DNA of 64,000 nt from Duncaniella freteri (GCF_004766125.1 NZ_SJSA01000001.1:1674001-1738000), one strand, 5' to 3'; numbered from the stretch's first letter, positions 47,783-57,385 are shown. Numbers and translations are program-made. The notes: generated by a model not told the origin, from the sequence alone.

Positions 47783-49651
47783 ATGAAAACATCTCACATC
47801 ATCCTGTTGTCATTGTCAGCTATCACCTTGCCGATAAGAATGTCGGCCGCGTATAGTGAGACACCGGACTCCATGGACCTTATCCTCAATGAAGTGGTTG
47901 TGACAGGCTCCAATCAGGCTGTGAGCCGTGACCTTACCCCTTATACGGTTTCGGTCGTCAGCCATCGTCAGCTTGAAGCCACAGGTCAGACTCAGGTGCT
48001 GTCCGCTATTTCCGGACAGGTCCCGAGCCTGTTTGTCACCCAGCGTAGCATCATAGGTTTCGGGGTGAGCAACGGCGGCTCCGGGCATATCAAGATGCGA
48101 GGAGTCGGTGGCGACAGGGCAAGCGGAGTGCTCATGATGGTGGACGGTCAGCCTCAGTTTGCCGGGATCTATTCCCATCATGTAGCCGATTTCTATGACA
48201 AGGAAAGGGTTGAGCGTGTAGAGGTGCTCCGTGGCCCGGGGTCGGTGCTGTATGGCTCCAATGCCATGGCGGGTGTTGTCAATGTGATAACGCGCAATGC
48301 TGAAAGGCAAGGTGTCAGCACTACACTGTCAACCCAGTACGGAAGTTATAACACATGGCTTTCGTCCATATCCAACACTGTTAGGGCAGAGCGTTTTTCA
48401 TCGCTCGTATCGCTGTCATACGATCGTACCGACGGTAATGTGGAAGGGTTTGATTTCAGGCAGTCAGGCGGTTATGGTAAGATTGGGTATGACATAAGTA
48501 AGGCGTGGAAGGCGGGAGCCGATTTCACTCTTACCAACTTCAAAGGTGATGACCCTGTGTATCCTAAGCTCTCCGATCCGGAGTCGGAAGATGTGTATCA
48601 TCAGAGTGTGACGCGGGGCGAAGCGTCTTTGTCGTTGACTAACAATCATGGTTCGACCAACGGCAGCGCGATGCTTTATTACAGCTGGGGGAATCATGTG
48701 ATCGATGATCCGCGTCATTTCCGTAGCAGTGATGACCGCCTCGGCGTGCTTGTTTATCAGAACTTTCATCCGTGGCGTGGCGCACAGATGACGGGAGGGT
48801 TTGATTTCAACACTTATTCAGGGAAGATACCCATATCGGGTGGAAAGCCTCACGAGGAAGGCTCGGTGACGACGATCGACCGAAAGACTGTCACTGAATA
48901 CTCTCCGTATATAACTATTTCGCAGGCTGTATCTGGCGAACTGATAGTGATTAACGGAGGGTTGAGGATATGTAGCAGTGACAAGTTTGACACCCGATGG
49001 ATACCTCAGGCGGGATTCTCCGTGAATCCCGGAGCCGGATTCAATATCAAGGCTTCAGTCTCAAAGGGCTATAGAAATCCGTCGTTCCGAGAGCTTTATC
49101 TGTACCGTATGGCTAATCCGGAGCTTGAGCCTGAAACCATGATGAATTATGAGATATCGGTAGGCAAGAGTTTTTCGAGATATCTTGGAGCCTCGGTGAC
49201 AGCCTACTATTGCAAGGGTGACAATATGATACAGACTCTCGACATGAAGAATCAGAACACAGGTCGGTTCATAAACAAGGGTGTTGAACTGTCGTTGACA
49301 TCCCATCCATTTTCCAGCCTTATGCTCAGTGCCACATACAGCTATCTGCACACTTCGCTCGAAAATCTTACCGGAGCTCCGCGCAATCAGTACTATCTCG
49401 GGGCTGACTGGCATGCCAGTGACCGGCTCAATATAAGTGCCGACCTGAAAGGAGTGGGCGGTCTCTATGTTCACGAGTCTGTTGACAGGCAATCTTACGC
49501 GCTTCTGAATCTCAAGGTGGCATATCAGGCGTGCCGTTATGCCTGTGTGTTCATGAGGTTGGAGAATATCACCGATTCGCGCTATGTAATTAACCGAGGC
49601 TACGATATGCCTGGCTTCACTGCCCTTGGCGGTGTTAAATTGAATTTTTGA
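47783..49651 (+). CDS. TonB-dependent outer-membrane receptor (BtuB/CirA-like, not SusC)
   Basis: The 622-residue receptor starts at MKTSHIILLSLSAITL, a normal signal peptide, so I prefer ATG 47783 to the upstream frame. The plug begins 'LNEVVVTGSNQAVSRDLTPYTVSVVSHRQLEATG' and contains VLRGPGSVLYGSNAMAGVVNVITR near residue 150, the family signature. The barrel ends GGVKLNF. It lacks the carboxypeptidase-regulatory domain and SusD partner of glycan importers. A metal-chelate, vitamin or siderophore ligand is therefore more likely. No adjacent ABC transporter or siderophore gene identifies the ligand. Confidence 0.9.
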   Translation: MKTSHIILLSLSAITLPIRMSAAYSETPDSMDLILNEVVVTGSNQAVSRDLTPYTVSVVSHRQLEATGQTQVLSAISGQVPSLFVTQRSIIGFGVSNGGSGHIKMRGVGGDRASGVLMMVDGQPQFAGIYSHHVADFYDKERVERVEVLRGPGSVLYGSNAMAGVVNVITRNAERQGVSTTLSTQYGSYNTWLSSISNTVRAERFSSLVSLSYDRTDGNVEGFDFRQSGGYGKIGYDISKAWKAGADFTLTNFKGDDPVYPKLSDPESEDVYHQSVTRGEASLSLTNNHGSTNGSAMLYYSWGNHVIDDPRHFRSSDDRLGVLVYQNFHPWRGAQMTGGFDFNTYSGKIPISGGKPHEEGSVTTIDRKTVTEYSPYITISQAVSGELIVINGGLRICSSDKFDTRWIPQAGFSVNPGAGFNIKASVSKGYRNPSFRELYLYRMANPELEPETMMNYEISVGKSFSRYLGASVTAYYCKGDNMIQTLDMKNQNTGRFINKGVELSLTSHPFSSLMLSATYSYLHTSLENLTGAPRNQYYLGADWHASDRLNISADLKGVGGLYVHESVDRQSYALLNLKVAYQACRYACVFMRLENITDSRYVINRGYDMPGFTALGGVKLNF

Positions 49652-49663
49652 TTCTGAGCGGTA

Positions 49664-49694
49664 TTGGTATTTCAGAATAAAGTGTTTACCTTTG
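49664..49694 (+). promoter_or_regulatory. Promoter of the TerB-like gene
   Basis: TTG (49664-49666), a 20-nt spacer and TACCTTTG (49687-49694) match the Bacteroidetes promoter. The -7 box overlaps an upstream in-frame ATG at 49692, which argues for translation from 49737. Confidence 0.65.
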
Positions 49695-49736
49695 TGGTAC
49701 AGATTACATTCAATCCAATCTAAAAAACATACTACA

Positions 49737-50180
49737 ATGGGACTATTTGACAAGATTTTCAAAGCTGTGCCCGAAGAGGACAAGCTCAGTAAGCAGGAAT
49801 CGTTTGCAGGTATAGCTCTTGCTATGGCAGGGGCGGACGGAAGCATCGCCCAGTCAGAATGGGACGGCATATGCGCCTATCTGCGTCGTCTGCGTCTGTA
49901 TGATAATTTTTCAGGGCCGGCTTTCGACAAGATGTTTGATAAGCTGTTCCGTATCCTCAAGAACCAGGGAGCCAGCGCGCTCGTGGCATGTTCTGTAGAG
50001 GGTCTTCCCGAGGATATGAAGCTTACCGCTTTCGCTTGTGCTGTTGATATCGCACTTGCCGATGGTGTTGTGGAGGATGAGGAGAAGGAGATCATCAACC
50101 AGCTCGCCGAGTCACTTCAGATCCCCGAAGCTACAGCAGTATCTATCATCGAGGTGCTGATCATCAAGAATAAGGCATAG
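49737..50180 (+). CDS. TerB-like protein
   Basis: The 147-residue protein starts MGLFDKIFKAVPEEDK. Its core resembles the TerB/tellurite-resistance helical domain: an acidic pattern SFAGIALAMAGADGSIAQSEWDGI and a second copy CAVDIALADGVVEDEEKEII. Both have the ADG..... E metal-binding style typical of the fold. No other ter genes are present, so a tellurite phenotype should not be assumed. It stands alone with its own promoter and terminator. I prefer ATG 49737 over 49692 because the latter lies in the promoter. Confidence 0.8.
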   Translation: MGLFDKIFKAVPEEDKLSKQESFAGIALAMAGADGSIAQSEWDGICAYLRRLRLYDNFSGPAFDKMFDKLFRILKNQGASALVACSVEGLPEDMKLTAFACAVDIALADGVVEDEEKEIINQLAESLQIPEATAVSIIEVLIIKNKA

Positions 50181-50211
50181 GCGCGTAAAGCTCGTAGCCT
50201 TATACACACAC

Positions 50212-50260
50212 GGCCAACCCTCTGTCGCGGCTTAGATCCGGGAGGGCTGGTCGCTTTTTT
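50212..50260 (+). terminator. Intrinsic terminator after the TerB-like gene
   Basis: An 11-bp stem (50212-50222 with 50242-50252, one mismatch) with a 19-nt loop is followed by six T (50255-50260). It ends the TerB-like transcript just before the next promoter. Confidence 0.75.
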
Positions 50261-50270
50261 CGCTCCGGTA

Positions 50271-50302
50271 TTTGTATGGGAGTGTAAGTTTTATTAACTT
50301 TG
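50271..50302 (+). promoter_or_regulatory. Consensus promoter of the RNA methyltransferase gene
   Basis: TTTG (50271-50274), a 20-nt spacer and TAACTTTG (50295-50302) match the Bacteroidetes -33/-7 consensus exactly. The -7 box lies 22 nt before the ATG. Confidence 0.75.
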
Positions 50303-50324
50303 TGTCAAGTCACTGCTTGAAAGA

Positions 50325-50864
50325 ATGGAGAAAAAAAGTATTTGGGATCTTAATCGTGTAGATGTAGAGCATTACAGGCGTCAGCCCAAGATGCGCCTGA
50401 CCATAGTGCTTGACAATGTGCGCAGTCTTAATAATATAGGTGCGATATTCCGCACGTGCGACGCTTTTGCCGTTGAGCGCATTCTGCTGTGCGGCATCAG
50501 CGCTTGTCCTCCATCGCCTGAGATACATAAGACAGCCTTGGGCGCGGAGGATTCTGTGGAATGGGGGTATTTCTCCGATACTCGCGAGTGCATCGGTGCA
50601 TTGCAGCGCGATGGATATACATTGTGCTGCCTTGAGCAGGTAAAAGGCAGTATAGAACTTCAGGATTTCATTCCCCAGTCAGGTAGGCGTTACGCGCTGG
50701 TGCTTGGGCATGAAGTCAACGGAGTGGACCAGGAAATCGTCAACCAGTGTGACGTGTGTCTTGAGATCCCGCAAAGAGGCACGAAACATTCGCTTAATGT
50801 GTCTGTGTCGGGCGGGATTGCAATATGGCACTTCTTCACCCATCTCGACAAACTTTTTTCGTAA
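50325..50864 (+). CDS. SpoU/TrmH-family RNA 2'-O-methyltransferase
   Basis: This 179-residue SPOUT methyltransferase modifies ribose 2'-OH in tRNA or rRNA with SAM. Family motifs are LDNVRSLNNIGAIFRTCDAF (motif 1, about residues 30-49), ALVLGHEVNGVDQEIVNQCD (motif 2, about 125-145) and EIPQRGTKHSLNVSVSGGIAIW (motif 3, knotted SAM site). It is a short form with no N-terminal extension. The target nucleotide cannot be deduced. Confidence 0.9.
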   Translation: MEKKSIWDLNRVDVEHYRRQPKMRLTIVLDNVRSLNNIGAIFRTCDAFAVERILLCGISACPPSPEIHKTALGAEDSVEWGYFSDTRECIGALQRDGYTLCCLEQVKGSIELQDFIPQSGRRYALVLGHEVNGVDQEIVNQCDVCLEIPQRGTKHSLNVSVSGGIAIWHFFTHLDKLFS

Positions 50865-50867
50865 GGA

Positions 50868-50899
50868 TTTGTATTTTAGTTGGATTTTTTGTAATTTTA
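50868..50899 (+). promoter_or_regulatory. Promoter of clpP-clpX
   Basis: TTTG (50868-50871), a 20-nt spacer and TAATTTTA (50892-50899) differ from the TAnnTTTG consensus by the last base only. It lies 29 nt before clpP. Confidence 0.5.
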
Positions 50900-50927
50900 C
50901 ATTACGAAATAAACACACCAGACATAT

Positions 50928-51614
50928 ATGAATAAAGATTTCAGAAACTATGCCGTGCATCATCTCGGCATGAATGGTCTTGCTCTCGACCAGTATGCTT
51001 CGGCAGCTGCTCAGCAGATCACATCGTCATATATCTCCCCCACCATCATCGAGGAGCGTCAGCTCAATGTGGCGCAGATGGATGTATTCTCCCGCTTGAT
51101 GATGGACCGCATCATCTTCCTTAGCACTGATGTCAACGACTATACTGCTACCGTTGTGCAGGGACAGCTCCTGTATCTTGACTCGGTCGATCCAGGCAAG
51201 GACATATCCATCTACCTGAACTCACCTGGCGGATCAGTGATAGCCGGTCTCGGACTTTATGATACAATGCAGCACATCAAGAGCGATGTGTCCACAATAT
51301 GTATCGGCATGGCAGCATCCATGGCGGCGGTTCTTCTTGTGGCAGGTGCCCAGGGCAAGCGTCTTGCCCTCCCGCATTCGCGAGTGATGATCCATCAGCC
51401 TCTCGGCGGTGTGCAGGGTCAGGCATCTGATATCGAGATAACAGCTCGTGAGATACTCAAGTACAAGGCTGAGCTTTATAGGATAATCGCTGACCATTCA
51501 GGGATGTCGCTTGAGCGTATAGAGGCTGATGCCGACCGTGACTACTGGATGACAGCCCAGGAAGCCAAGGAGTATGGTATGATTGACAATGTGCTTCTTC
51601 CTGAAAAGAAATAA
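50928..51614 (+). CDS. clpP: ATP-dependent Clp protease proteolytic subunit
   Basis: This 228-residue serine protease forms the barrel that degrades proteins fed by ClpX. The nucleophile Ser is in [11 protein letters not shown] (about residue 128), His in [11 protein letters not shown] (about 151) and Asp in [10 protein letters not shown]. The N-terminal stretch of about 25 residues before [12 protein letters not shown] is longer than in E. coli and may be a propeptide. Its stop shares one base with the clpX start (TAATG at 51612-51616), giving coupled expression. Confidence 0.96.
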   Translation: MNKDFRNYAVHHLGMNGLALDQYASAAAQQITSSYISPTIIEERQLNVAQMDVFSRLMMDRIIFLSTDVNDYTATVVQGQLLYLDSVDPGKDISIYLNSPGGSVIAGLGLYDTMQHIKSDVSTICIGMAASMAAVLLVAGAQGKRLALPHSRVMIHQPLGGVQGQASDIEITAREILKYKAELYRIIADHSGMSLERIEADADRDYWMTAQEAKEYGMIDNVLLPEKK

Positions 51615-52903
51615 TGGCAAAGAAAAGTGGTAACAACAATGGTAACGGCGGCATAGGATCGTCTACTGTGAAGTGCTCGTTCTGCGGAAAGGAGCCTTCC
51701 TATACTGACATCCTTGTGCCAAGTCCATTGGGTGATGCGTATATATGCAGCGACTGTGTAGCTCAGATTGAAGGTCTGCTTAAGGATTATTTCCCCGAAG
51801 GAGGAGATGTGCCAGCCCATCCCAAAGGACGTAAAGGGACCAAAAAGGATTCGGAACCTGTCGGGAAGCTCCCGACACCGGTGCAGATACGTGAGTTCCT
51901 TGACCAGTATGTGATAGGTCAGGACGATGCCAAAAAGTATCTGTCTGTGGCGGTGTATAATCATTACAAACGTCTTGCCCAGACAAGCGACGATGTGGAT
52001 ATCGAGAAGAGCAACATCATAATGGTAGGTCCTACCGGAACTGGCAAGACTCTACTTGCCAAGACCATAGCCCGTCAGCTCGATGTCCCCTTTGCCATAG
52101 TGGATGCTACGGTGCTAACCGAGGCTGGATATGTCGGTGAGGATATCGAGAGCCTTCTTGTGCGTCTGCTCCAGGCTGCCGATTATGATGTGGCAAGAGC
52201 AGAAAAAGGCATTGTATTCATCGATGAGATCGACAAGATAGCCCGCAAGGGCGATAATCCGTCCATCACCCGCGACGTGTCGGGCGAGGGGGTTCAGCAA
52301 GGTCTGCTGAAACTCCTTGAGGGATCAGTGGTGAATGTGCCGCCTCAGGGTGGACGCAAGCATCCCGAGCAGAAAATGATACCGGTGGACACCAAGAATA
52401 TTCTCTTCATCTGCGGAGGCGCATTCGACGGAATAGAACGCAAGATAGCCCATCGTCTCAACACTCATGTGGTGGGGTTCACCGGACGTGCCGAACGTTC
52501 TAAGATCGATTCTGACAACTATCTGAAGTATATCGCCCCGCAGGATCTAAAATCATTTGGGCTGATTCCTGAAATCATAGGTCGTCTCCCGGTGCTCGTA
52601 CATCTCGACCCGCTCGACAGGGATGCTCTCCTGAAGGTACTTACCGAGCCAAAGAATGCTATCATACGCCAGTATGAGAAGCTTTTCGCGATGGACGGTG
52701 TCAAGCTGACATTTGCTCCGGAGACACTTGAATTCATTGTCGACAAGGCTATTGAATATAAGCTCGGAGCCCGAGGTCTGCGCACGATTGTGGAGACTGT
52801 GATGATGGACCCCATGTACGACACACCTTCACTGAAGATCAACGAGCTCGTGATAACACGTGAATTTGCAGAAGAGAAAATAAAGAAGGCATATATCGGG
52901 TGA
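51614..52903 (+). CDS. clpX: ATP-dependent Clp protease ATP-binding subunit ClpX
   Basis: This 429-residue AAA+ unfoldase recognises substrates and passes them to ClpP. An N-terminal C4 zinc-binding domain is seen (CSFCGKEP...YICSDC, residues 17-40). Walker A is [13 protein letters not shown] (about 136), the pore loop is GYVGED, and Walker B is [11 protein letters not shown]. The IGF-type loop that grips ClpP is in the expected place ([11 protein letters not shown]... region), and sensor-2 is LGARGLR. It follows clpP with a one-base overlap. Confidence 0.96.
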   Translation: MAKKSGNNNGNGGIGSSTVKCSFCGKEPSYTDILVPSPLGDAYICSDCVAQIEGLLKDYFPEGGDVPAHPKGRKGTKKDSEPVGKLPTPVQIREFLDQYVIGQDDAKKYLSVAVYNHYKRLAQTSDDVDIEKSNIIMVGPTGTGKTLLAKTIARQLDVPFAIVDATVLTEAGYVGEDIESLLVRLLQAADYDVARAEKGIVFIDEIDKIARKGDNPSITRDVSGEGVQQGLLKLLEGSVVNVPPQGGRKHPEQKMIPVDTKNILFICGGAFDGIERKIAHRLNTHVVGFTGRAERSKIDSDNYLKYIAPQDLKSFGLIPEIIGRLPVLVHLDPLDRDALLKVLTEPKNAIIRQYEKLFAMDGVKLTFAPETLEFIVDKAIEYKLGARGLRTIVETVMMDPMYDTPSLKINELVITREFAEEKIKKAYIG

Positions 52904-52953
52904 TACCCATCACCTGTCTTTCACCTTTCACCTAAAAACACCCCTCTCAAGCC

Positions 52954-55128
52954 ATGAACAAGACTCTTCACGCTGCATTAAAGGAGCATTTCGGATTTGA
53001 TTCCTTCAAAGGGAACCAGGAAGCCATTATGACAAGCCTGCTTGACGGTCATGATGTCTTTGTCCTGATGCCGACAGGTGGAGGGAAATCGCTATGCTAT
53101 CAGCTTCCGGCTCTTATGATGGATGGCACTGCAATAGTGATATCCCCTCTGATTGCCCTTATGAAGAACCAGGTTGATGCTATGCGTCATTTCAGCGAAG
53201 AGGATAAAGTGGCTCATTTTCTCAACTCATCCCTCAACCGTGCCGCTATCGACACGGTGAAGTCCGATATACGTTCAGGTCAGACCAAACTTCTGTATGT
53301 GGCTCCTGAATCATTGACCAAGGAGGAGAACATAGAGTTTCTTAAGACGGTCAAGATTTCATTCTATGCTGTCGACGAAGCTCATTGCATCTCTGAGTGG
53401 GGGCATGATTTCCGTCCGGAATACCGCAGGATACGCCCGATCATCAATGAGATAGACGCTCGTCCTGTGATTGCTCTCACAGCTACAGCCACCCCTAAAG
53501 TGCAGCATGACATACAGAAGAACCTTGGGATGGCTGATGCCGTGGTCTACAAGTCGTCTTTCAACCGTGCGAATCTTTATTACGAGATCCGTCCCAAGAC
53601 TTCGATGATTGACAAGGAGATCATAAAGTTCATAAAGTCCCATCCAGGCAAGAGCGGTATAATATACTGCCTGAGCCGCAAAAGGGTGGAGGAACTTGCT
53701 GAAATGCTCCGCGTCAATGACATAAAGGCACTCCCTTATCATGCCGGCATGGATGCTGCAACGCGCAGTGCCAACCAGGATGCTTTCTTGCTGGAGGAAG
53801 TGGATGTGATAGTCGCCACCATAGCATTCGGAATGGGTATCGACAAGCCCGATGTGAGATTTGTGATACACTACGATATGCCCAAGTCACTTGAAGGATA
53901 CTATCAGGAGACCGGCAGGGCAGGACGTGACGGCGGTGAGGGACAATGTATAACATTCTACTCGGCAAAGGACCTCCAGAAGATGGAGAAGTTCATGCAG
54001 GGTAAGCCTGTGGCCGAACAAGAGATTGGCAAGCAGCTATTGCTTGAGACTCAAAGCTACGCCGAAGCAAGTTCTTGCCGGAGGCGTTCTCTCCTCTTCT
54101 ATTTTGGTGAACAATTCCAAGAAGACAATTGCCACAATTGCGACAACTGTTTAAATCCCAAGAAAAAAGTGGAAGCTAAAGAAGATTTGTGCGCGGTGCT
54201 TGAGACAGTCATCGCTCTTAAGGAAAAATTCAAGGCTGATTATGTGAGTGATGTAGTGCTCGGACGTACCACTCCTATGGTCAAATCATATGGTCACGAC
54301 GAACTGGAAGTGTTCGGCTGTGAAAAGGGTGCCGATGATCGTCTCATTAGTGCCGTTATACGTCAGGCTACCCAGATGGGTTATCTGGAGCGTGACATAG
54401 AGAACTATGGCACACTTTCGATCACATCTAAAGGTAAGAAGTTCCTCAACAAGCCTGAGTCTTTCAAGGTGGTAGAGGACTCCGATTTTTCGGACGAACC
54501 GGAACCAGAGATGATGAAGAGCGGTGCTTCATGTGCTGCCGACACCGAACTTTTCAGTATCCTCAAGGACCTTCGTAAGAAGGTTGCCAAGCAGCAGGGA
54601 TTGCCTCCGTATGTCATATTTCAGGATCCATCGCTGGAGGCTATGGCGACCACCTATCCGATATCAATCGAGGAGTTGCAGAACATCCCGGGTGTGGGTA
54701 TCGGCAAGGCGAAGCGTTACGGAGCCGACTTCATAAGGCTTATCAAACGTCATGTTGAGGACAACGAGATAGAGCGGCCGGAGGATCTTCGCGTTCGCAG
54801 CATCCCTGACAAGAATTCCACCAAGCTGTACATAATCACTCTCATTGACCGAAAAATACCTCTTGAGGAGATAGCTCATTCCAAGGGGCTGGAATTCAGC
54901 GAGCTTATCGACGAGATTGAGGCAATAGTATATTCCGGTACAAAGATTAATATAAATTATTATATCGATGATATAATCGATGAAGACTCCCAGGAGGAGC
55001 TTTTCGATTTCTTCAGGGACAATGAGACCGACGATCTCAATAACGCGTTCTGTGAGTTCGGCAACGACTTCACGGAGGATGAGATACGCCTTGCCCATAT
55101 CAAGTTCGTTTCCGAGATGGGAAACTGA
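52954..55128 (+). CDS. recQ: ATP-dependent DNA helicase RecQ
   Basis: This 3'-5' DNA helicase of 724 residues works in recombination and repair. The helicase core has MPTGGGKSLCYQLPA (Walker A, about residues 35-49), VDEAHCISEWGHDFRPEYR (DEAH box with aromatic-rich loop) and motif VI QETGRAGRDG (about 318-327). The RQC domain has the zinc cysteines C...CHNCDNC near 375-400. An HRDC domain (about 530-605) and an extra acidic C-terminal helical region follow. Several RecQ paralogs are common in Bacteroidales. Confidence 0.95.
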   Translation: MNKTLHAALKEHFGFDSFKGNQEAIMTSLLDGHDVFVLMPTGGGKSLCYQLPALMMDGTAIVISPLIALMKNQVDAMRHFSEEDKVAHFLNSSLNRAAIDTVKSDIRSGQTKLLYVAPESLTKEENIEFLKTVKISFYAVDEAHCISEWGHDFRPEYRRIRPIINEIDARPVIALTATATPKVQHDIQKNLGMADAVVYKSSFNRANLYYEIRPKTSMIDKEIIKFIKSHPGKSGIIYCLSRKRVEELAEMLRVNDIKALPYHAGMDAATRSANQDAFLLEEVDVIVATIAFGMGIDKPDVRFVIHYDMPKSLEGYYQETGRAGRDGGEGQCITFYSAKDLQKMEKFMQGKPVAEQEIGKQLLLETQSYAEASSCRRRSLLFYFGEQFQEDNCHNCDNCLNPKKKVEAKEDLCAVLETVIALKEKFKADYVSDVVLGRTTPMVKSYGHDELEVFGCEKGADDRLISAVIRQATQMGYLERDIENYGTLSITSKGKKFLNKPESFKVVEDSDFSDEPEPEMMKSGASCAADTELFSILKDLRKKVAKQQGLPPYVIFQDPSLEAMATTYPISIEELQNIPGVGIGKAKRYGADFIRLIKRHVEDNEIERPEDLRVRSIPDKNSTKLYIITLIDRKIPLEEIAHSKGLEFSELIDEIEAIVYSGTKININYYIDDIIDEDSQEELFDFFRDNETDDLNNAFCEFGNDFTEDEIRLAHIKFVSEMGN

Positions 55129-55176
55129 TCCATTTCAATTAACATCATTCACGCTTTCCGCTAATCAGTAAAGATA

Positions 55177-55836
55177 ATGCCTAACGTCATAGACTACAGG
55201 GATGTCACTATACATCGCAATTCACTGATCACTCTCAAACATATAGATCTGAAAGTGGGTCAGGGTGAGTTTGTGTATATAATTGGTAAAGTGGGAAGCG
55301 GCAAATCGAGTTTGTTGAAATCATTCTATGCCGACGTTCCTGTGGCATCAGGGAGCGCGCGGGTGCTCGATTATGACCTTTCATCCATAAGGTCGCGCGA
55401 TATCCCTTATCTGCGTCGTCAGATAGGTATTGTATTCCAGGACTTCAGGTTGCTCACCGATCGCAGCGCGGAGGATAATCTGCGTTTTGTCCTTCGGGCT
55501 ACAGGATGGACTGATCGTGCGGAGATTGATGAGCGCATATCAGATGTGCTTAAGAGTGTAGGCATGGAGAACAAGAAGTACAAGAAGCCGCATGAGTTGT
55601 CGGGAGGCGAGCAGCAGCGCATAGTGATAGCGCGGGCTCTTCTCAATAAGCCTCCTTTGATTCTTGCTGACGAGCCTACCGGTAATCTTGACCCTTCCAC
55701 CGGCGAGTCCATAGTGAGCTATCTTCACACTGTAGCCCGGGAGGGCACGACTGTGATTATGGCTACGCATAACATGTCGCTTGTGGAGCAGTTTCCGGCA
55801 CGAACTCTCATCTGTTCTCAACGTACGTTGAGATAA
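55177..55836 (+). CDS. ftsE: FtsE-like ABC transporter ATP-binding protein
   Basis: This 219-residue ATPase has Walker [15 protein letters not shown] (about residues 36-45), signature [10 protein letters not shown] (about 140), Walker [14 protein letters not shown] (about 160) and the switch histidine in MATHN. The Q-loop region [14 protein letters not shown] is typical of FtsE, the partner of FtsX in controlling cell-wall hydrolysis at division. No ftsX lies next to it; the downstream neighbour is an insertion sequence. Assignment to FtsE rather than a LolD-type ATPase is probable. Confidence 0.85.
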   Translation: MPNVIDYRDVTIHRNSLITLKHIDLKVGQGEFVYIIGKVGSGKSSLLKSFYADVPVASGSARVLDYDLSSIRSRDIPYLRRQIGIVFQDFRLLTDRSAEDNLRFVLRATGWTDRAEIDERISDVLKSVGMENKKYKKPHELSGGEQQRIVIARALLNKPPLILADEPTGNLDPSTGESIVSYLHTVAREGTTVIMATHNMSLVEQFPARTLICSQRTLR

Positions 55837-55848
55837 AGATAGGTTTTT
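55817..55848 (+). terminator. Probable terminator overlapping the end of ftsE
   Basis: A 16-bp perfect palindrome (55817-55832; 6-bp stem with GTAC loop) overlaps the last ftsE codons. A T run follows at 55844-55848, about 11 nt after the stem. Confidence 0.45.
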
Positions 55849-55868
55849 CTGCATCGTTTGATTGTCAC

Positions 55869-55877
55869 GTATATTTT
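55869..55877. repeat. Left target-site duplication of the IS4-family element
   Basis: GTATATTTT immediately left of the element is repeated exactly at 57301-57309, immediately right of it. A 9-bp duplication fits IS4-family transposition. Confidence 0.85.
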
Positions 55878-57300
55878 TTTTACTGTCCGCTAAACCATAA
55901 AAGGGTGAGTCCAACTTCTTGAACAGCAGAAGTTGGGCTTACTTTTTGTATTTGACAAGCCCCCTCAGCAGTTTTCGGGATCTTCAGGAGGGGATTCCGA
56001 GGCCTCTGCGAGCATGATTTTCAAGTCAGCGTCGGGCTGATTTAGGAACTTTTCGAGATTCAGATAATACATCAGTACAATTCTGACGATTGTAGCCAGT
56101 CCAGAAAAGCTCCAACGCCTTTGCAAGGTGCTTTGTAAGACCGAGAGCAACAGATTAGCTATGAGCGTTACCCAAATCTGTATTTTTATGGCATTGGCAC
56201 TTTCGCCATAGAAGTATCGCAAAGGGAAGTTCTGCTTTATCTGCTTGAAAAGCGACTCAATCTGCCATCGGCGACGGTAGATGGCCACGATTGTCTCCAG
56301 AGGCATGTCGAAGTCATTGGTGAGAAGCGATATAAGTTTTGGCTTCTTGCCTTTCTTAATGTCAACGTATGTGATTATTCTTGCAATGTGGTTGATGCCG
56401 TCTTTACGGAACACTACGACCTGTTCACGGTACTCCATCAGTCCCTGCGGATTCTGGTGCATACAGTCCACAAGTATTTCATAACTGAGGTTTTTCTTCA
56501 TTTTGGTTACATATACCACCCCTCGATCCGTCAGTTCCTCGAATTTGGCATAGTTGATATATGCACGGTCAAGTGCTACTATCTCGTTGTGGCTGTAATG
56601 GCTCGGTGCAAGCATGAAGGAGTCATTGGTCGCTGCCGAAGTGAACTGTACGTCGCAGTGAACGCCCTCGTTGGCATGTATGACCGAGTGTACCTTGATG
56701 CCGCCTTTCTTCTTTCCCGTCTTCGGATGACGGCCAACACCCTTGAAAATAGCATTGGAGAACAACGTGATTGTAGTGGAATCGATGATTCTAAGCCGTC
56801 TTATCCACTCTTCCGTGCCATTGCGTCGGCTGTCCGAGGAAAGAATGTCTTTATTGGCTGCATACAAGTCGCGGTATACATCTTCAAAGAACTTCTCTGA
56901 ACGTCTGGCATTTGCATCCGACAAGGTGCTCCGCCTGGGCACAGTGTCAATGCCTACATGATGGAGTTTGCGTACCTCGGCTGTCATAGAAGTCTCTATC
57001 TCACGCAATGAATCGAAGCGCTGTATGACAGCATATAGCATCGTAAGCAAATGCGTATAGCCGTCAAAGCTCTTGACATACTTCTCTCCGCCGTGTTTTC
57101 GGCTGATTTCAACTATTTTTTCACGATCAAGTGATTTTATCAGCTGACCATATGTCGGCTGTCCGAAGAAATTACTACTTTTACTCATGGTTATTTAAGA
57201 TAGTTTGGCGACATCAAAATAACCATTTAGGGCTGACTCCTGCAATAGGTGCCAGCCCTAATTTTCAACCGCTACTAAAAAAGTTTAGCGGACAGTAATA
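55878..57300 (-). mobile_element. Complete IS4-family insertion sequence (1423 bp)
   Basis: The element has 18-bp terminal inverted repeats (55878-55895 and 57283-57300) with one mismatch; the shared core is ACTGTCCGCTAAAC. It is flanked by 9-bp direct repeats. It carries one transposase gene on the minus strand. It inserted between convergent ftsE and guaA, splitting no gene. Intact ends and duplication suggest recent insertion. Confidence 0.9.
55965..57188 (-). CDS. IS4-family transposase
   Basis: This 407-residue DDE transposase has an N-terminal DUF4372-type domain (about residues 4-80; [15 protein letters not shown]). The DDE core shows [12 protein letters not shown] (first Asp, about 135), [11 protein letters not shown] (second Asp, about 203) and the IS4 YREK motif in [15 protein letters not shown] (Tyr, Arg, Glu, Lys, about 306-320). 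Full length and motif intact, so it is probably active. The start lies 95 nt inside the right terminal repeat. Confidence 0.94.
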   Translation of the reverse strand: MSKSSNFFGQPTYGQLIKSLDREKIVEISRKHGGEKYVKSFDGYTHLLTMLYAVIQRFDSLREIETSMTAEVRKLHHVGIDTVPRRSTLSDANARRSEKFFEDVYRDLYAANKDILSSDSRRNGTEEWIRRLRIIDSTTITLFSNAIFKGVGRHPKTGKKKGGIKVHSVIHANEGVHCDVQFTSAATNDSFMLAPSHYSHNEIVALDRAYINYAKFEELTDRGVVYVTKMKKNLSYEILVDCMHQNPQGLMEYREQVVVFRKDGINHIARIITYVDIKKGKKPKLISLLTNDFDMPLETIVAIYRRRWQIESLFKQIKQNFPLRYFYGESANAIKIQIWVTLIANLLLSVLQSTLQRRWSFSGLATIVRIVLMYYLNLEKFLNQPDADLKIMLAEASESPPEDPENC

Positions 57301-57309
57301 GTATATTTT
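57301..57309. repeat. Right target-site duplication of the IS4-family element
   Basis: GTATATTTT repeats the sequence at 55869-55877 exactly and directly follows the right inverted repeat. Confidence 0.85.
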
Positions 57310-57317
57310 ACGATGCG

Positions 57318-57369
57318 ATATTCAACAAGAGAGGGTCGCTGAATTCAGCGACCCTCTCTTGTTGAATAT
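57318..57369. terminator. 52-nt perfect palindrome downstream of guaA
   Basis: All 26 base pairs from 57318 to 57369 match, centred on the EcoRI-type GAATTC. It begins 17 nt after the guaA stop (minus strand) and before the IS element it faced convergent ftsE. It is most likely a bidirectional terminator. Confidence 0.8.
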
Positions 57370-57385
57370 TATGGATGTTGTCAGG

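Noticed and set aside
52904..52953. CACCT-like short repeats between clpX and recQ
   Set aside because: Only three loose copies within 50 bp; too little for a repeat array or binding-site call.
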